Assembly (NCBI GenBank): GCA_963800285.1
Contig: CAWDAL010000012.1
Location: 136,790 to 200,789, forward strand
Reading direction: 5' to 3'
DNA length: 64,000 nucleotides
DNA from: DASUPK01 sp963800285
Lineage (GTDB): Bacteria; Actinomycetota; Thermoleophilia; Solirubrobacterales; 70-9
Shown: piece after piece, positions 47,942 to 56,056 of the stretch
Numbering within the stretch: position 1 is the first letter of the stretch
Layout of the letters: each line of letters starts with the position of its first letter
The notes under the pieces: model-generated
Told to the model about the DNA's origin: nothing
Seen by the model: only the letters and a program-made list of their open reading frames with translations
Database searches by the model: none
Made by a program: the position numbers and the translations under genes

Positions 47942-48111
47942 CTTGGGGGGTATGTAGTGGATCCAGGCGACGGGAGGCGCCTTGCGGCAAACGCCCGGAT
48001 CCTATGAGCCGAGAGGCGGTGTTGGGCGTCCGGCCCAGCACCAGTTCTCCCGACCCCAGAAGTATCGATCCGGGCGGAAGGTAAGGCAATACCTAAAACT
48101 TGGTCGATACT
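47942..48111. ncRNA. candidate structured RNA (strand undetermined)
   Basis: This intergenic stretch contains nested complementary arms. A closing helix CTT..GGGGT (47942-47951) faces ACCCC..AAG (48053-48062). Inside is hairpin GGATCCAGGCG (47959) with CGCCcGGATCC (ending 48002), and hairpin GGTGTTGGGC (48018) with GCCCAGCACC (ending 48042). Next comes AGTATCGA (48061) with TCGATACT (ending 48111), enclosing AGGTA/TACCT. No coding potential is convincing on either strand. The layout suits a small RNA or a riboswitch-like element, but I match it to no known class. Confidence 0.45.
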
Positions 48112-48143
48112 CCGAAGTCACTACAAACTGGCCAAGCCCGGCC

Positions 48144-49064
48144 TCAGGCGGGAGCCATCGCGGCGGAGAGCGCGGAGCCGTGCAGGATGTCGAGCTCGGA
48201 GACCTCCACCTCCTGCAGGCCGAAGGCCCGCATGACCTGCACCAGGATGACCGTGCCGGCGACGATCGTCGGGGCGCGCCCCGGATGAAGTCCGGGAACG
48301 CGGAGGCGCTCGGCGAGCGGCAGCGAGGAGAGCCGGCTGAGCATCCGCTGGATCCTCTGCATGCCGAGGTGATAGCCGTGGACGCGGCCGGGGTCGTAGG
48401 GCTCGAGGCCCTGGTCGATGGCCGCGAGCGAAGTGGGGGTTCCGGCCACGGCGATCGCGCGAGTCGGCACGCCGTCAGGTTGGGCTGCGATCGCGCGGTC
48501 GATCATGTTGCGTATGTCGGCCGCCAGATCCTCCAGCTCGTGGGGATCCGGTGGGTCGGAGATGAGATGGCGCTCGGACTGCCGGATCGTGCCGGCCTGA
48601 AGTGAGGCGTGAAAGCCCACCTCCCGGCCTGTCCCGACGATCAGCTCGGTGGATCCGCCCCCGATGTCGAAGACGAGGGTCGGGTCCGCCGTGGGCCGGT
48701 GTGCCGTTGCCCCGTGGTACGTGAGGTGCGCCTCCTCCTCGCCGGTGAGCATGCGGGCGTCGAGGTCGAATCGCTCGCGGAGCTCGGCGATGAACGCCTC
48801 TCCGTTGACCGCATCGCGGACGGCGCTGGTGGCGATCGCCATTACCCGCCCGGCGCCCATCTCCTCGTAGCGCGACTTGTAGTCCGCGATCACCTCACAG
48901 ACATCGTTCACCGCCTCCGAGCAGATCGTGCGGGTGTGATCCACCCCCCGGCCCATGTTGGTGACGGTCGTCCGCCGCTCGACCTCGTAGACGCCGGTGC
49001 CCTCCACGTCGGCGATCAGCAACCGGGTCGAGTTGGTGCCGATATCGACTACGGCAACGCGCAT
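48144..49064 (-). CDS. Ppx/GppA-family exopolyphosphatase
   Basis: The 306-aa protein of the ASKHA fold has VAVVDIGTNSTRLLIADV (phosphate 1), MAIATSAVRDAVNG, MLTGEEEAHLTYHG and LVFDIGGGSTELIVG (phosphate 2). It hydrolyses polyphosphate or the pppGpp 5'-phosphate; at this length it lacks the C-terminal HD domain of long Ppx. ATG 49064 matches the usual family start (MRVAVVDIG); ATG 49076, four codons upstream, is closer to the GGAGGA Shine-Dalgarno (1 nt away, too near). It stands alone. Confidence 0.92.
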   Translation of the reverse strand: MRVAVVDIGTNSTRLLIADVEGTGVYEVERRTTVTNMGRGVDHTRTICSEAVNDVCEVIADYKSRYEEMGAGRVMAIATSAVRDAVNGEAFIAELRERFDLDARMLTGEEEAHLTYHGATAHRPTADPTLVFDIGGGSTELIVGTGREVGFHASLQAGTIRQSERHLISDPPDPHELEDLAADIRNMIDRAIAAQPDGVPTRAIAVAGTPTSLAAIDQGLEPYDPGRVHGYHLGMQRIQRMLSRLSSLPLAERLRVPGLHPGRAPTIVAGTVILVQVMRAFGLQEVEVSELDILHGSALSAAMAPA

Positions 49065-49135
49065 CGCGACGTCCATGTCCTCCGATCCCCGGGCACGGCG
49101 TCGCATCCTACCCGCGAGGGTGCGGGCGCGTTACC

Positions 49136-49672
49136 TCACCCTTTGCGGTAGCCGAAGTCGGCGGTGAACGTCTCGGCGTTCTGAACGTCGGGGGACGTCG
49201 GCGAACCGGCGGTGACACCTATCCCAATGTGCCGGAAGCGCCGGGAGAGCATCACACTGCGATGCTCCGGGCTCCTCATCCACCCATCGACGATGGCGCG
49301 TGGGCTGGCGGCCTTGCGGCTGGCCCACTCGAGGTTCTCGCCGAGTCCCCAGTTCCGAGCTCCTGAGGTGTAGCCGGCTGCCTGGGCGCGGGAGGCCGGG
49401 GTGCCGTCCCCCTCGTGGGAGAAGAAATTCTGGGACGCCATCGCGTCGCTGTGCTCCTGAGCGGCGACGCCGAGCGGAATGCTGACGCGCAACCGGTGCA
49501 GTCCGTTGTGCGATCGTCGCCGGTTGATCAGACATGCCACCGCACGCTTGGCATCGTCGATCGACAGGCGGGCGGGTCCGCGACTCACTCCGCGGCAGGC
49601 GCTCGCCTGCGAGGTCCATACCGAAAGCAGTGCCGCCATCACCAGCACCGCAGAAATCGCCGTCTTGCGCAT
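49136..49672 (-). CDS. secreted CAP-domain (SCP-like) protein
   Basis: The 178-aa product has a signal peptide (AISAVLVMAALLSVWTSQASA) and a bacterial CAP domain: RAVACLINRRRSHNGLHRLR, LGVAAQEHSDAMASQNFFSHEGDG, WGLGENLEWASRKAASPRAIVDGWMRSPEHRSVML and FRHIGIGV. The His of SHEG and the ExxH-like pair in GENLEW...EHR form the CAP cavity. Function of bacterial CAP proteins is largely unknown. GAGAGAGG lies upstream of ATG 49672. Confidence 0.94.
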   Translation of the reverse strand: MRKTAISAVLVMAALLSVWTSQASACRGVSRGPARLSIDDAKRAVACLINRRRSHNGLHRLRVSIPLGVAAQEHSDAMASQNFFSHEGDGTPASRAQAAGYTSGARNWGLGENLEWASRKAASPRAIVDGWMRSPEHRSVMLSRRFRHIGIGVTAGSPTSPDVQNAETFTADFGYRKG

Positions 49673-49908
49673 CCGTGCCTCTCTCTCGTCGCGCTTCCGG
49701 GGTTAGCTGACGGGCTCGCGCGGAAAGAGTCGCGCTATGCGATGCATCTGCAATTCGCCCCAAGGGTTGGTTCCCCCGGCCGCCGACCCTCTGAGTGGGC
49801 CCGCGGTTAAGCAGGTATTGGGTATCGCTGGCGCGAGAAATTAGCAGCCGCACCGGTCGAGGAGGCGTTTACGGATCGGAACAGGCACGGTAAACTCGCT
49901 ACTACCGA

Positions 49909-49984
<76 letters not shown>

Positions 49985-49989
49985 CACAG

Positions 49990-50012
49990 AAGCCCCGCTC
50001 AGGCGGGGTTTT
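49990..50012 (+). terminator. rho-independent terminator after tRNA-fMet
   Basis: CCCCGC-TCAG-GCGGGG followed by TTTTC just downstream of the tRNA. Confidence 0.85.
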
Positions 50013-50104
50013 CTGTTTCTTGGGTTGGCAGCCAGGGCGCTCAAATGGGCCAGTGGGCAACCAAGAGGGCAACACCCCGCCAGGCTCCCGCCCGGCTCAA
50101 ACAG

Positions 50105-50420
50105 GCCCTATGGAAGCGTGATGGAAGCCTGCGTTGCCCGCTCACGGTCCAGGGTGGGCTCTACGAGGTCGTGCCCGGCCTCTACCAGGTTCGCACGCTC
50201 GATCTCTCGAACATCACCTTCGCCGAGGGTGAGGATGGCGTCGTCCTATTCGATCCCCCTGATCTCGACCGAGACGGCGAGGGACGCGCTCGATCTCTAC
50301 TGCGAGCACCGCCCCCACAAGCCGATCGTGGCGGTCATCAACTCGCATAGCCACGTCGACCACTGGTTTGCGTCCGATCTACGTGGTTACCCCCGATGTA
50401 CTTGGAGAAGGCAGCTCTAG
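50105..50420 (+). pseudogene. alkyl-sulfatase (BDS1/SdsA-type MBL) fragment, frameshifted
   Basis: One frame encodes GLYEVVPGLYQVRTLDLSNI followed by TFAEGEDGVVLFDP. The adjacent frame continues PLISTETARDALDLYCEHR, then PIVAVINSHSHVDHWFASD with the MBL metal motif. Joined, they match the start of the catalytic domain of alkyl sulfatases (GlyQVRGfDlsN...DPLISTETA...THSHVDH). The switch falls at a run of five C (50255-50259), consistent with a one-base insertion. Sequence ends 13 residues after the metal motif, so the N-terminus and most of the enzyme are missing. It lies at the left edge of the island. Confidence 0.75.
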
Positions 50421-50459
50421 CCTCAAGTCGCTCCAGTTAGCTGCCCACACGGAAATAAG

Positions 50460-51809
50460 ATGAAGGCGGAAGACCGGTTCAAAATCGTCATCGCCGGTGG
50501 GGGCGTCGCGGCGGTGGAGGCGGCGTTGGCGCTCTACGAGGCGGCGCACCGGCCGTTGGATCTCGAGTTGATCGCGCCTAATGACGAGCTCATCCTGCCC
50601 GCTCTGGCGGTCGCAGAGCCCTTCGGAATCACACCGCCTCCAGCGATCCCGCTTGCAGACGTCTGTCGGGACGTCGGCGCGTCGCATCGCCGGGATGCGC
50701 TCCGCGGCGTCGACGCTGGGGCGCGGATCGCCCACACCGAGTCAGGAGCCGAGGTCCCCTTCGACGCGCTCCTGCTTGCGATCGGCACGTCCACTGAGCC
50801 GGCGCTCCCCGGAGCGCTCACTTACCGCGGCATGCGCGACAACGCGCAGGTCCGTGAGCTGCTTCAGGCGGCCGAACATGGCGAGGTCAGCCGAATCGTA
50901 TTCGCGGTCCCCACGTCCATTCAGTGGCCGCTGCCGATCTACGAGCTGGCGTTGCTCACCGCCACCGAGCTCCAGGAGCGGGGAACCGACACCAAGCTGA
51001 CCCTGGCCACCCATGAGAGTTCGCCGCTTTCCCTGTTTGGCAGGCGTGCGAGCGAAGCGGTGCGCGACCTGCTCGATCAGGCGGCAGTGGAGCTGGTCAC
51101 CGGGGCCCGCGCCGCAGGCGTTCAGGCCGGTGGCCTCGTCCTGCACGACGGACGCGTCCTCTCCGCCGACCGCGTGATCGCCTCACCACGCCTGAAGGTT
51201 GTGCCGATCGAAGGGGTCCCGCAGGGGCCCGACGGCTTCATCGGCACCGATTCTGCAATGCGGGTCGAGGGAACGCCGCGAGTCTACGCCGCGGGGGACT
51301 CGACCTGGTTCCCGATCAAGCAGGGAGGCGTGGCCGCCCAGCAGGCCGACACGGCCGCCACGGCCATCGCCTCTCTGTTCGACCCGGACATCGATGTGGA
51401 GGGTTTCAAGCCCACGCTGCGTGGCGTTTTCTTCACCGGCGGCGCACCGCGCTACCTGCGCACCGAGATCGGCCGCCGGGACGCCGCCTCGACCGACAGC
51501 GTTACACCACTCTGGTGGCCGCCCGTCAAGGTCGCCGGGAAGCATCTCGCTCCCTACCTGGCCAAACACGGCCTCGGGGTGTCGTTGGAGGATCTCGAGC
51601 CCCTCGAGGGAGAGACCCGCGATGAGGCCCAGCAGGATCAGCGCGAGGCGCTCGATCTGGCTCTCGCCGCTGCTGATGCGGACGCCGGCGGAGGCGACTA
51701 TCGGGCCGCCCTTCGCTGGCTGGACGTCGCCCAGGACCTCAACCTCGCACTTCCGGACGTATACGCGGAGAAACGGCGCGAATGGGAGGCCGCGGCAGGC
51801 AGGACCTGA
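50460..51809 (+). CDS. FAD/NAD(P)-dependent oxidoreductase (NDH-2/SQR-like fold)
   Basis: The 449-aa protein has two Rossmann motifs and an FAD-closing motif: FKIVIAGGGVAAVEAALALY at the N-terminus, DALLLAIGTSTEPALPGAL, and TPRVYAAGDSTWFPIKQGG. This matches flavoprotein disulfide-reductase-like enzymes such as NDH-2, ferredoxin reductases and sulfide:quinone reductases. Only one Cys is visible (ADVCRDV), so the SQR catalytic cysteines are absent and sulfide oxidation is unlikely. The extra C-terminal 70 residues are helical and Asp/Ala-rich. It sits in the island next to decayed genes but is itself intact. GGAAA precedes the ATG. Confidence 0.85.
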   Translation: MKAEDRFKIVIAGGGVAAVEAALALYEAAHRPLDLELIAPNDELILPALAVAEPFGITPPPAIPLADVCRDVGASHRRDALRGVDAGARIAHTESGAEVPFDALLLAIGTSTEPALPGALTYRGMRDNAQVRELLQAAEHGEVSRIVFAVPTSIQWPLPIYELALLTATELQERGTDTKLTLATHESSPLSLFGRRASEAVRDLLDQAAVELVTGARAAGVQAGGLVLHDGRVLSADRVIASPRLKVVPIEGVPQGPDGFIGTDSAMRVEGTPRVYAAGDSTWFPIKQGGVAAQQADTAATAIASLFDPDIDVEGFKPTLRGVFFTGGAPRYLRTEIGRRDAASTDSVTPLWWPPVKVAGKHLAPYLAKHGLGVSLEDLEPLEGETRDEAQQDQREALDLALAAADADAGGGDYRAALRWLDVAQDLNLALPDVYAEKRREWEAAAGRT

Positions 51810-51870
51810 GAGCTCGCGGCACGACGGTGGTGCTCTCGCTGGTTGGCATTCCTTTGTGACAATCCATGAC

Positions 51871-52380
51871 ATGAGCCACCGGCGGGAGCGAGCCTCAACC
51901 CGACTGGCCCGGGCTGGGCTCGTCTTCGTGGCGGCGAGCATCGCGTTGCTCGCCGGCTCTGCCGCTCCGGCGCCAGCCAGCCCCGGCGCACTGAGGGCCC
52001 TGATCGTCGAGGCGATGTGCAACCCGAGCGCACCGGCGGTCACCTTGCGCGTCAGATCCGCGGCGAGTCAGGCGGCTCGGTCCAGCTGTTCGATGGTGCC
52101 GCTGCGACCGTGAGCGTTGCGCAGCTCAGCTCCTACGACGTCGTTGTGGCGATCGGAGACTGCAGCTGGCTCGATCCTGTTGCGATGGGGGATAACCTCA
52201 CCGACTTCCAGGACGGAGGAGGCGTCGTCGTCGGGGCGGGCTCCGACTGGCGCGCCGCCACGGGCAGCACGCTCTCCGGCCACTGGATCTCCGCCGGCTA
52301 CTCGCCCTACGAGGTGGGCTCGAGTCCGGCCTTCACCTACGACACTGTGGGGTGCCAAGGTGTGAAGCTACGGCGCCACC
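51871..52380 (+). pseudogene. frameshifted fragment of a secreted protein
   Basis: The first frame gives a signal peptide (LVFVAASIALLAGSAAPAPA) and GALRALIVEAMCNPSAPA. From about 52053 coding character passes to another frame: QIRGESGGSVQLFDGAAATV, SYDVVVAIGDCSWLDPVAMG, NLTDFQDGGGVVVGAGSDWR and GHWISAGYSPYEVGSSPAF. It stops matching near 52360 and runs into the dodecin Shine-Dalgarno. A single secreted gene has thus suffered a frameshift and a 3' truncation. Its function is not recognised. Confidence 0.6.
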
Positions 52381-52404
52381 GGTCCCTACCCCGAGGAGAG
52401 ATGA

Positions 52405-52617
52405 ATGGCAGACAGCGTCTATCGAGTCACCGAAGTGGTCGGCGTCAGCTCTGATTCGTGGGAGCAGGCGACCAAGAACGCAGTAGAGAAAGTGAGCGAG
52501 ACCGTGCGGGAACTGCGAATCGCCGAGGTCGTTCGCCAGGATGTGACTATTGACGGCGGAAAGGTCTCCGAGTTCCGCATCCGGCTCGGGGTCTCGTTCA
52601 AGTACGACAAGGAGTAG
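52405..52617 (+). CDS. dodecin-family flavin-binding protein
   Basis: The 70-aa protein matches dodecin throughout: VYRVTEVVGVSSDSWEQATKNAV, SETVRELRIAEVVRQDVTI, GKVSEFRIRLGVSFKYDKE. Dodecins form 12-subunit shells that store FMN or riboflavin. GAGGAGAG lies 4-8 nt before ATG 52405. It lies between a pseudogene and the patatin gene in the island. Confidence 0.94.
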   Translation: MADSVYRVTEVVGVSSDSWEQATKNAVEKVSETVRELRIAEVVRQDVTIDGGKVSEFRIRLGVSFKYDKE

Positions 52618-52628
52618 CGGCTCGATCG

Positions 52629-52660
52629 CCGGGGGCCGCCCGTCGGGTGGCGGTCCCCGG
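52629..52660 (+). terminator. 12-bp stem hairpin after dodecin
   Basis: CCGGGGGCCGCC (52629-52640) pairs with GGCGGTCCCCGG (52649-52660), one G-T pair, 8-nt loop, no T run. Confidence 0.65.
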
Positions 52661-52712
52661 GCCTTGTCCGCAGTCCGGGGTTTTCCACCTTCACCGGTGG
52701 ACGGCCCACGAC

Positions 52713-52718
52713 TAGGCT
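52713..52718 (+). promoter_or_regulatory. -10 box TAGGCT before the patatin gene
   Basis: TAGGCT lies 9 nt before ATG 52728. Confidence 0.4.
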
Positions 52719-52727
52719 GACCTCGCA

Positions 52728-53810
52728 ATGGCCCTCGACGACCGGCTGGACCTCTATGAGGTGAAGGCGCAGTTCGAGCGCTTCACCGAGTGGCTCGACC
52801 TGGGCGAGATCGTCGCCGACCTGGGGTTCCTGCGGCGGGCGCGACGAACGCTGCTGCCCCTGCCACTGATCGACCGACCCGCCCCGATTGACCCCTCGGC
52901 GCACCTGCAGCCGTTCCGCCCGCGACCGGTCCCGGAGCTGCAGGAAAGGCGGATCGCTTTGGTGGCGTCCGGGGGCGGCGGGGCCGCCGTGGCCCTCGTG
53001 GGGGTCAAGCGGGCCTTTGAGGAGGCGGGAGTCGAGCCGGCCGAGATCATCGGGTGCTCCGGCGGCGCGATCTGGGGCTCGATGTGGGCGGCGGGGATGA
53101 GCTCTGACGAGATGGCGGACTTCTCGCTCTCCTGGCGGCCGGAGGACTACCTGGACATCCAGTGGCTGAAGCTGCCGCGGTTCGCCCTCTCGGCGCTCAG
53201 AGGATTCTCGGGGCTGGCGAAGGGGGAGGCGATTGAACGCCTCTTCGACACCCGGCTGACCAGGATGCCGTGCGGGGAGGCGCCGATTCCGATCACGACG
53301 ATCGTCTACAACATGGACCTCGGCAGGGTCGAGTACTTCGGGTCGAGGCGCACGCCCGAGGTCACCATCGGCCACCTCGTCCGAGTGGCGATCGCGCTGC
53401 CCCTGTTCATCGAGTCGGTTCCCGTACGCGGCCATCTCTACGTGGACGGGGGGATCATCGAGAACTGGCCGGCACAGCCGGCGATCGAAGCCGGTGACCG
53501 CTTCGATCACGTGATCGGCGTCAACCTGATGCTGCCCAAGGGCTTCGAGCCCCGGGACATAAGCGGCTGGCCGGATCGGACCGGCGGGCTGCTGCAGGCG
53601 AGCCGACAGCTGCAGCAGGGCTACCACCTCGAATTGGCGCGGCGGGCGAAGGACGAGCTGGGGGAGAAGCTGAAGCTGATCGAGCCGATCGACGAGGCGG
53701 AGATCCGAGGCGTCTCGTTCTACGACCTGTTCCTGGACCGGACCCAGTGGCCGCGGCTGATCCGGCAGGGCTACGAGTCGGCGACCCGGGTGCTGCAGAG
53801 CTTCCGCTGA
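52728..53810 (+). CDS. patatin-like phospholipase
   Basis: The 360-aa protein has the patatin catalytic set: oxyanion loop RIALVASGGGGAAVALVG, nucleophile elbow IIGCSGGAIWGS (GxSxG) and LYVDGGIIENWPA (DGG, catalytic Asp). The intervening VRVAIALPLFIES segment is typical of the family. It hydrolyses acyl ester bonds of phospholipids. The N-terminal about 75 residues are an extra helical region. It is followed 39 nt later by the SCP2-like/hydrolase gene and then GDPD on the same strand, a lipid-degradation trio carried by the island. Confidence 0.93.
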   Translation: MALDDRLDLYEVKAQFERFTEWLDLGEIVADLGFLRRARRTLLPLPLIDRPAPIDPSAHLQPFRPRPVPELQERRIALVASGGGGAAVALVGVKRAFEEAGVEPAEIIGCSGGAIWGSMWAAGMSSDEMADFSLSWRPEDYLDIQWLKLPRFALSALRGFSGLAKGEAIERLFDTRLTRMPCGEAPIPITTIVYNMDLGRVEYFGSRRTPEVTIGHLVRVAIALPLFIESVPVRGHLYVDGGIIENWPAQPAIEAGDRFDHVIGVNLMLPKGFEPRDISGWPDRTGGLLQASRQLQQGYHLELARRAKDELGEKLKLIEPIDEAEIRGVSFYDLFLDRTQWPRLIRQGYESATRVLQSFR

Positions 53811-53837
53811 GCCCTTGGCGGGGTTGCGCCAGAGCTG

Positions 53838-53843
53838 CATACT
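53838..53843 (+). promoter_or_regulatory. -10 box CATACT, leaderless promoter
   Basis: CATACT lies 6 nt before ATG 53850. Confidence 0.5.
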
Positions 53844-53849
53844 TTGCGC

Positions 53850-55040
53850 ATGACAGTTGTCGACGCCGCAGAGCGCTCGACACCGGAGAGCGGCCCTCCC
53901 GCCGGGCTCTCCGCCCTGATCGAGCACTTCGACCCCGACGTGATTGACGTCCCCAGCGGCTCCGCGCGCATCCGTCTGGCTGTCGATGGCGAGGGCGAGT
54001 GGGAGGCGGTGATCGATCACGGCGCCATCGAGTTGCAGCCGGCGAGCGACCGCCAGCCCGACGCCCTGTTGAGCGCCGACCGGGCAACCTGGGAGGAGAT
54101 CGCGCGTGACGTGCGGGGTGGAATGGTCGCTTTCCGCGAGGGCCGCCTAAGCGTCCGGCAGAACCTGCACCTCGGCGTCGGCTTCCTTGCCGCCACCAGC
54201 GCCATAGCGGACCAGCGCCGGCTCCGCTTCGAATCCGTCCGCACGGGGCTCGGCAAGATCTCGACGGTCTCAGCGGGCGCGGGCGACCCCGTGATCTGTG
54301 TGCACGGGCTGGGCGCGACCAAGGCCTCATTCCTGCCCACGGTCGCTGCGCTCGCCGAAGACCATCGAGTGGTCGCGATGGACCTTCCCGGGTTCGGCGA
54401 TTCCGACAAGCCGATCGGAGCCGCCTATGACGCTCCGTACTTCGCGCGGGCGATCGAGGCCCTGCTCGATGGACTGGAGATCGAGCGCGCCCACCTGATC
54501 GGCAACAGCATGGGCGGGCGCGTGGCGATCGAGATGGGGCTGCTGCGGCCCGAGCGCACCGGGAGGATTGCGCTGCTCAGCCCGGCGCTCGCCTGGTTGC
54601 GCAGTCGCCGCTGGCGCTGGCTGCTGCAAGCGCCTCTCCCAATGCTCGGCCTGATCCAACCGGCGCCGCGCGTGATCACCGAGCCGATCGTCCGCAACCT
54701 GGTCCCAGGTGGCAAGGACGGCTGGTCGGCCGCGGGCGTGGATGAGTTCCTGCGCTCCTATCTCACCCCGCGCGGTCGGGTTGCCTTCTACGAGGCAGCC
54801 CGCAACATCTACCTCGACGAGCCGCACGGTGAACGCGGCTTCTGGACTCGACTCGCCCAGATGTCGTCCCAGACACTGTTTATCTGGGGGCGCCATGATC
54901 AGCTCGTGCCGGTGAGCTTCAGGAAGCACGTCGAGCGGGCACTTCCCGCTGCGCGTCATTTGGAGCTCGACTGCGGCCACGTGCCGCAGCTCGAGGCACC
55001 GAAGCAGACGCACGACGCCATCTGCGAGTTCTTCGCCTGA
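53850..55040 (+). CDS. SCP2-like domain fused to alpha/beta hydrolase
   Basis: Residues about 15-120 look like an SCP2 sterol/lipid-carrier domain: DVPSGSARIRLAVDGEGEWE, DALLSADRATWEEIARDVRG, GMVAFREGRLSVRQNLHLG. Residues about 135-396 are an alpha/beta hydrolase: PVICVHGLGATKASFLPTVA, VAMDLPGFGDSDKP, HLIGNSMGGRVAIEMGLL (GNSMGG nucleophile elbow), TLFIWGRHDQLVPV and LDCGHVPQLEAP (His). A lipid carrier joined to an esterase suggests a lipid-ester substrate. ATG 53850 was chosen from the CATACT spacing. The stop overlaps the GDPD start (TGATG). Confidence 0.85.
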   Translation: MTVVDAAERSTPESGPPAGLSALIEHFDPDVIDVPSGSARIRLAVDGEGEWEAVIDHGAIELQPASDRQPDALLSADRATWEEIARDVRGGMVAFREGRLSVRQNLHLGVGFLAATSAIADQRRLRFESVRTGLGKISTVSAGAGDPVICVHGLGATKASFLPTVAALAEDHRVVAMDLPGFGDSDKPIGAAYDAPYFARAIEALLDGLEIERAHLIGNSMGGRVAIEMGLLRPERTGRIALLSPALAWLRSRRWRWLLQAPLPMLGLIQPAPRVITEPIVRNLVPGGKDGWSAAGVDEFLRSYLTPRGRVAFYEAARNIYLDEPHGERGFWTRLAQMSSQTLFIWGRHDQLVPVSFRKHVERALPAARHLELDCGHVPQLEAPKQTHDAICEFFA

Positions 55041-55705
55041 TGCCCATCCTGATCGGCCACGGTGGTGCGAGCGCGATCGCTCCAGCGAACACCATCGCGT
55101 CGTTCGAGGCTGCCCGGGGCGCCGAGGTCGACATGATCGAGTTCGACGTCCGGCCCCGGGGATCGAGGCTGCTGGTGGCTCATCTCGCCCCCCAGGCTCT
55201 ACGGCGAGACTGCCTGACTCTCGACGAGGCCTTGTACCACCTTGCGCAGCCGCACTTCTCGGACATCAAGCTGAACGTGGACGTGAAGGGCGGGGGCTCC
55301 GAGTCAATACTCGTGGAGAAGCTGCGCGAACACGGGCTGTTGGGGCGCTCCCTGATCTCGTCCCAATCGGCGGACATCGTCGAGAGAGTGCGGACAATCG
55401 CCACCGATGCTCGGACAGCCATCTCGATCGGCGGCTACGTCTCCCGCTGGGCCAACCGCTGGCACTCGCGTGCCTGGCGTGAGCGGCTGCTGGAATGCCT
55501 CGCCGCCGGCAGGTTCGGCGACGTGATGCTGCAGCACAAGCTTGTCGACGCCGAGATTGCGGACGCCATCCGGCGGCTCGGTCGCCAGCTGTTCGCCTGG
55601 ACCGTCGATGAGCCAGCGCTGTTCGCGAGGGTCGCCGATCTCGGTGTCGCCGGTGTGGCGACCAATCACCCTGCGCGACTCCGGGCGGCTGTTGAATCGG
55701 ACTGA
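55040..55705 (+). CDS. glycerophosphodiester phosphodiesterase family protein
   Basis: The 221-aa TIM-barrel protein has LIGHGGASAIAPANTIASFEAA (HRG-type motif with Arg replaced by Gly), VDMIEFDVRPRG (catalytic Glu/Asp pair), LLVAHLAPQA (second His), LNVDVKGGG and LFAWTVDEPALFARVADLGVAGVATNHP. It is shorter than usual because the segment after the second His is reduced. It would release glycerol-3-phosphate from deacylated phospholipids, downstream of the patatin and hydrolase. ATG 55040 shares a base with the preceding TGA. Confidence 0.88.
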   Translation: MPILIGHGGASAIAPANTIASFEAARGAEVDMIEFDVRPRGSRLLVAHLAPQALRRDCLTLDEALYHLAQPHFSDIKLNVDVKGGGSESILVEKLREHGLLGRSLISSQSADIVERVRTIATDARTAISIGGYVSRWANRWHSRAWRERLLECLAAGRFGDVMLQHKLVDAEIADAIRRLGRQLFAWTVDEPALFARVADLGVAGVATNHPARLRAAVESD

Positions 55706-55836
55706 CCCGGTCCCGCGACATCGGCATCCGGTGGTACCAGCCGTGGTACCGAACTGAGAGAAGCTGAGCTGATCTCAACTCACCTCAGCGTGCCTGAGGT
55801 CGCCCAAGATGAGGCCACCGAACTGCCTAACGGCTT

Positions 55837-55880
<44 letters not shown>

Positions 55881-55882
55881 AG

Positions 55883-55910
55883 CCAAGGGCCCTCGAAAGA
55901 GGGCCCTTGG
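55883..55910 (+). terminator. hairpin with GAAA tetraloop after attR
   Basis: A perfect 12-bp stem CCAAGGGCCCTC-GAAA-GAGGGCCCTTGG begins 2 nt past the repeat. It is probably the original terminator of the tRNA-fMet gene before island insertion. Confidence 0.8.
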
Positions 55911-56056
55911 TGTCTGGGAACCCGTGGATGGCGAGATTCGGGCATCAATCTCGCGCGCCTGACACTTCTGCGGCCGGTGAGCGAAGCCGAGACCCAAATG
56001 CCACTGGATAGTGGGCGCGGGCACGGGGGCGGGGAGCCTCCTGAGCGCACATAAGC

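Noticed and set aside
47836..48089. Short ORFs on both strands across the structured gap
   Set aside because: No start signals, Arg/Pro-rich composition, and the region is better explained by RNA secondary structure.
50460..51809. Sulfide:quinone reductase assignment
   Set aside because: The fold fits, but only one Cys is present, whereas SQR needs at least two redox cysteines.
52419..54020. 533-codon minus-strand open frame across dodecin and patatin
   Set aside because: Antisense to two recognised genes and without any family signature.
49985..55836. Search for an integrase or excisionase inside the island
   Set aside because: All six frames between the repeats were read; no tyrosine or serine recombinase motif was recognised.
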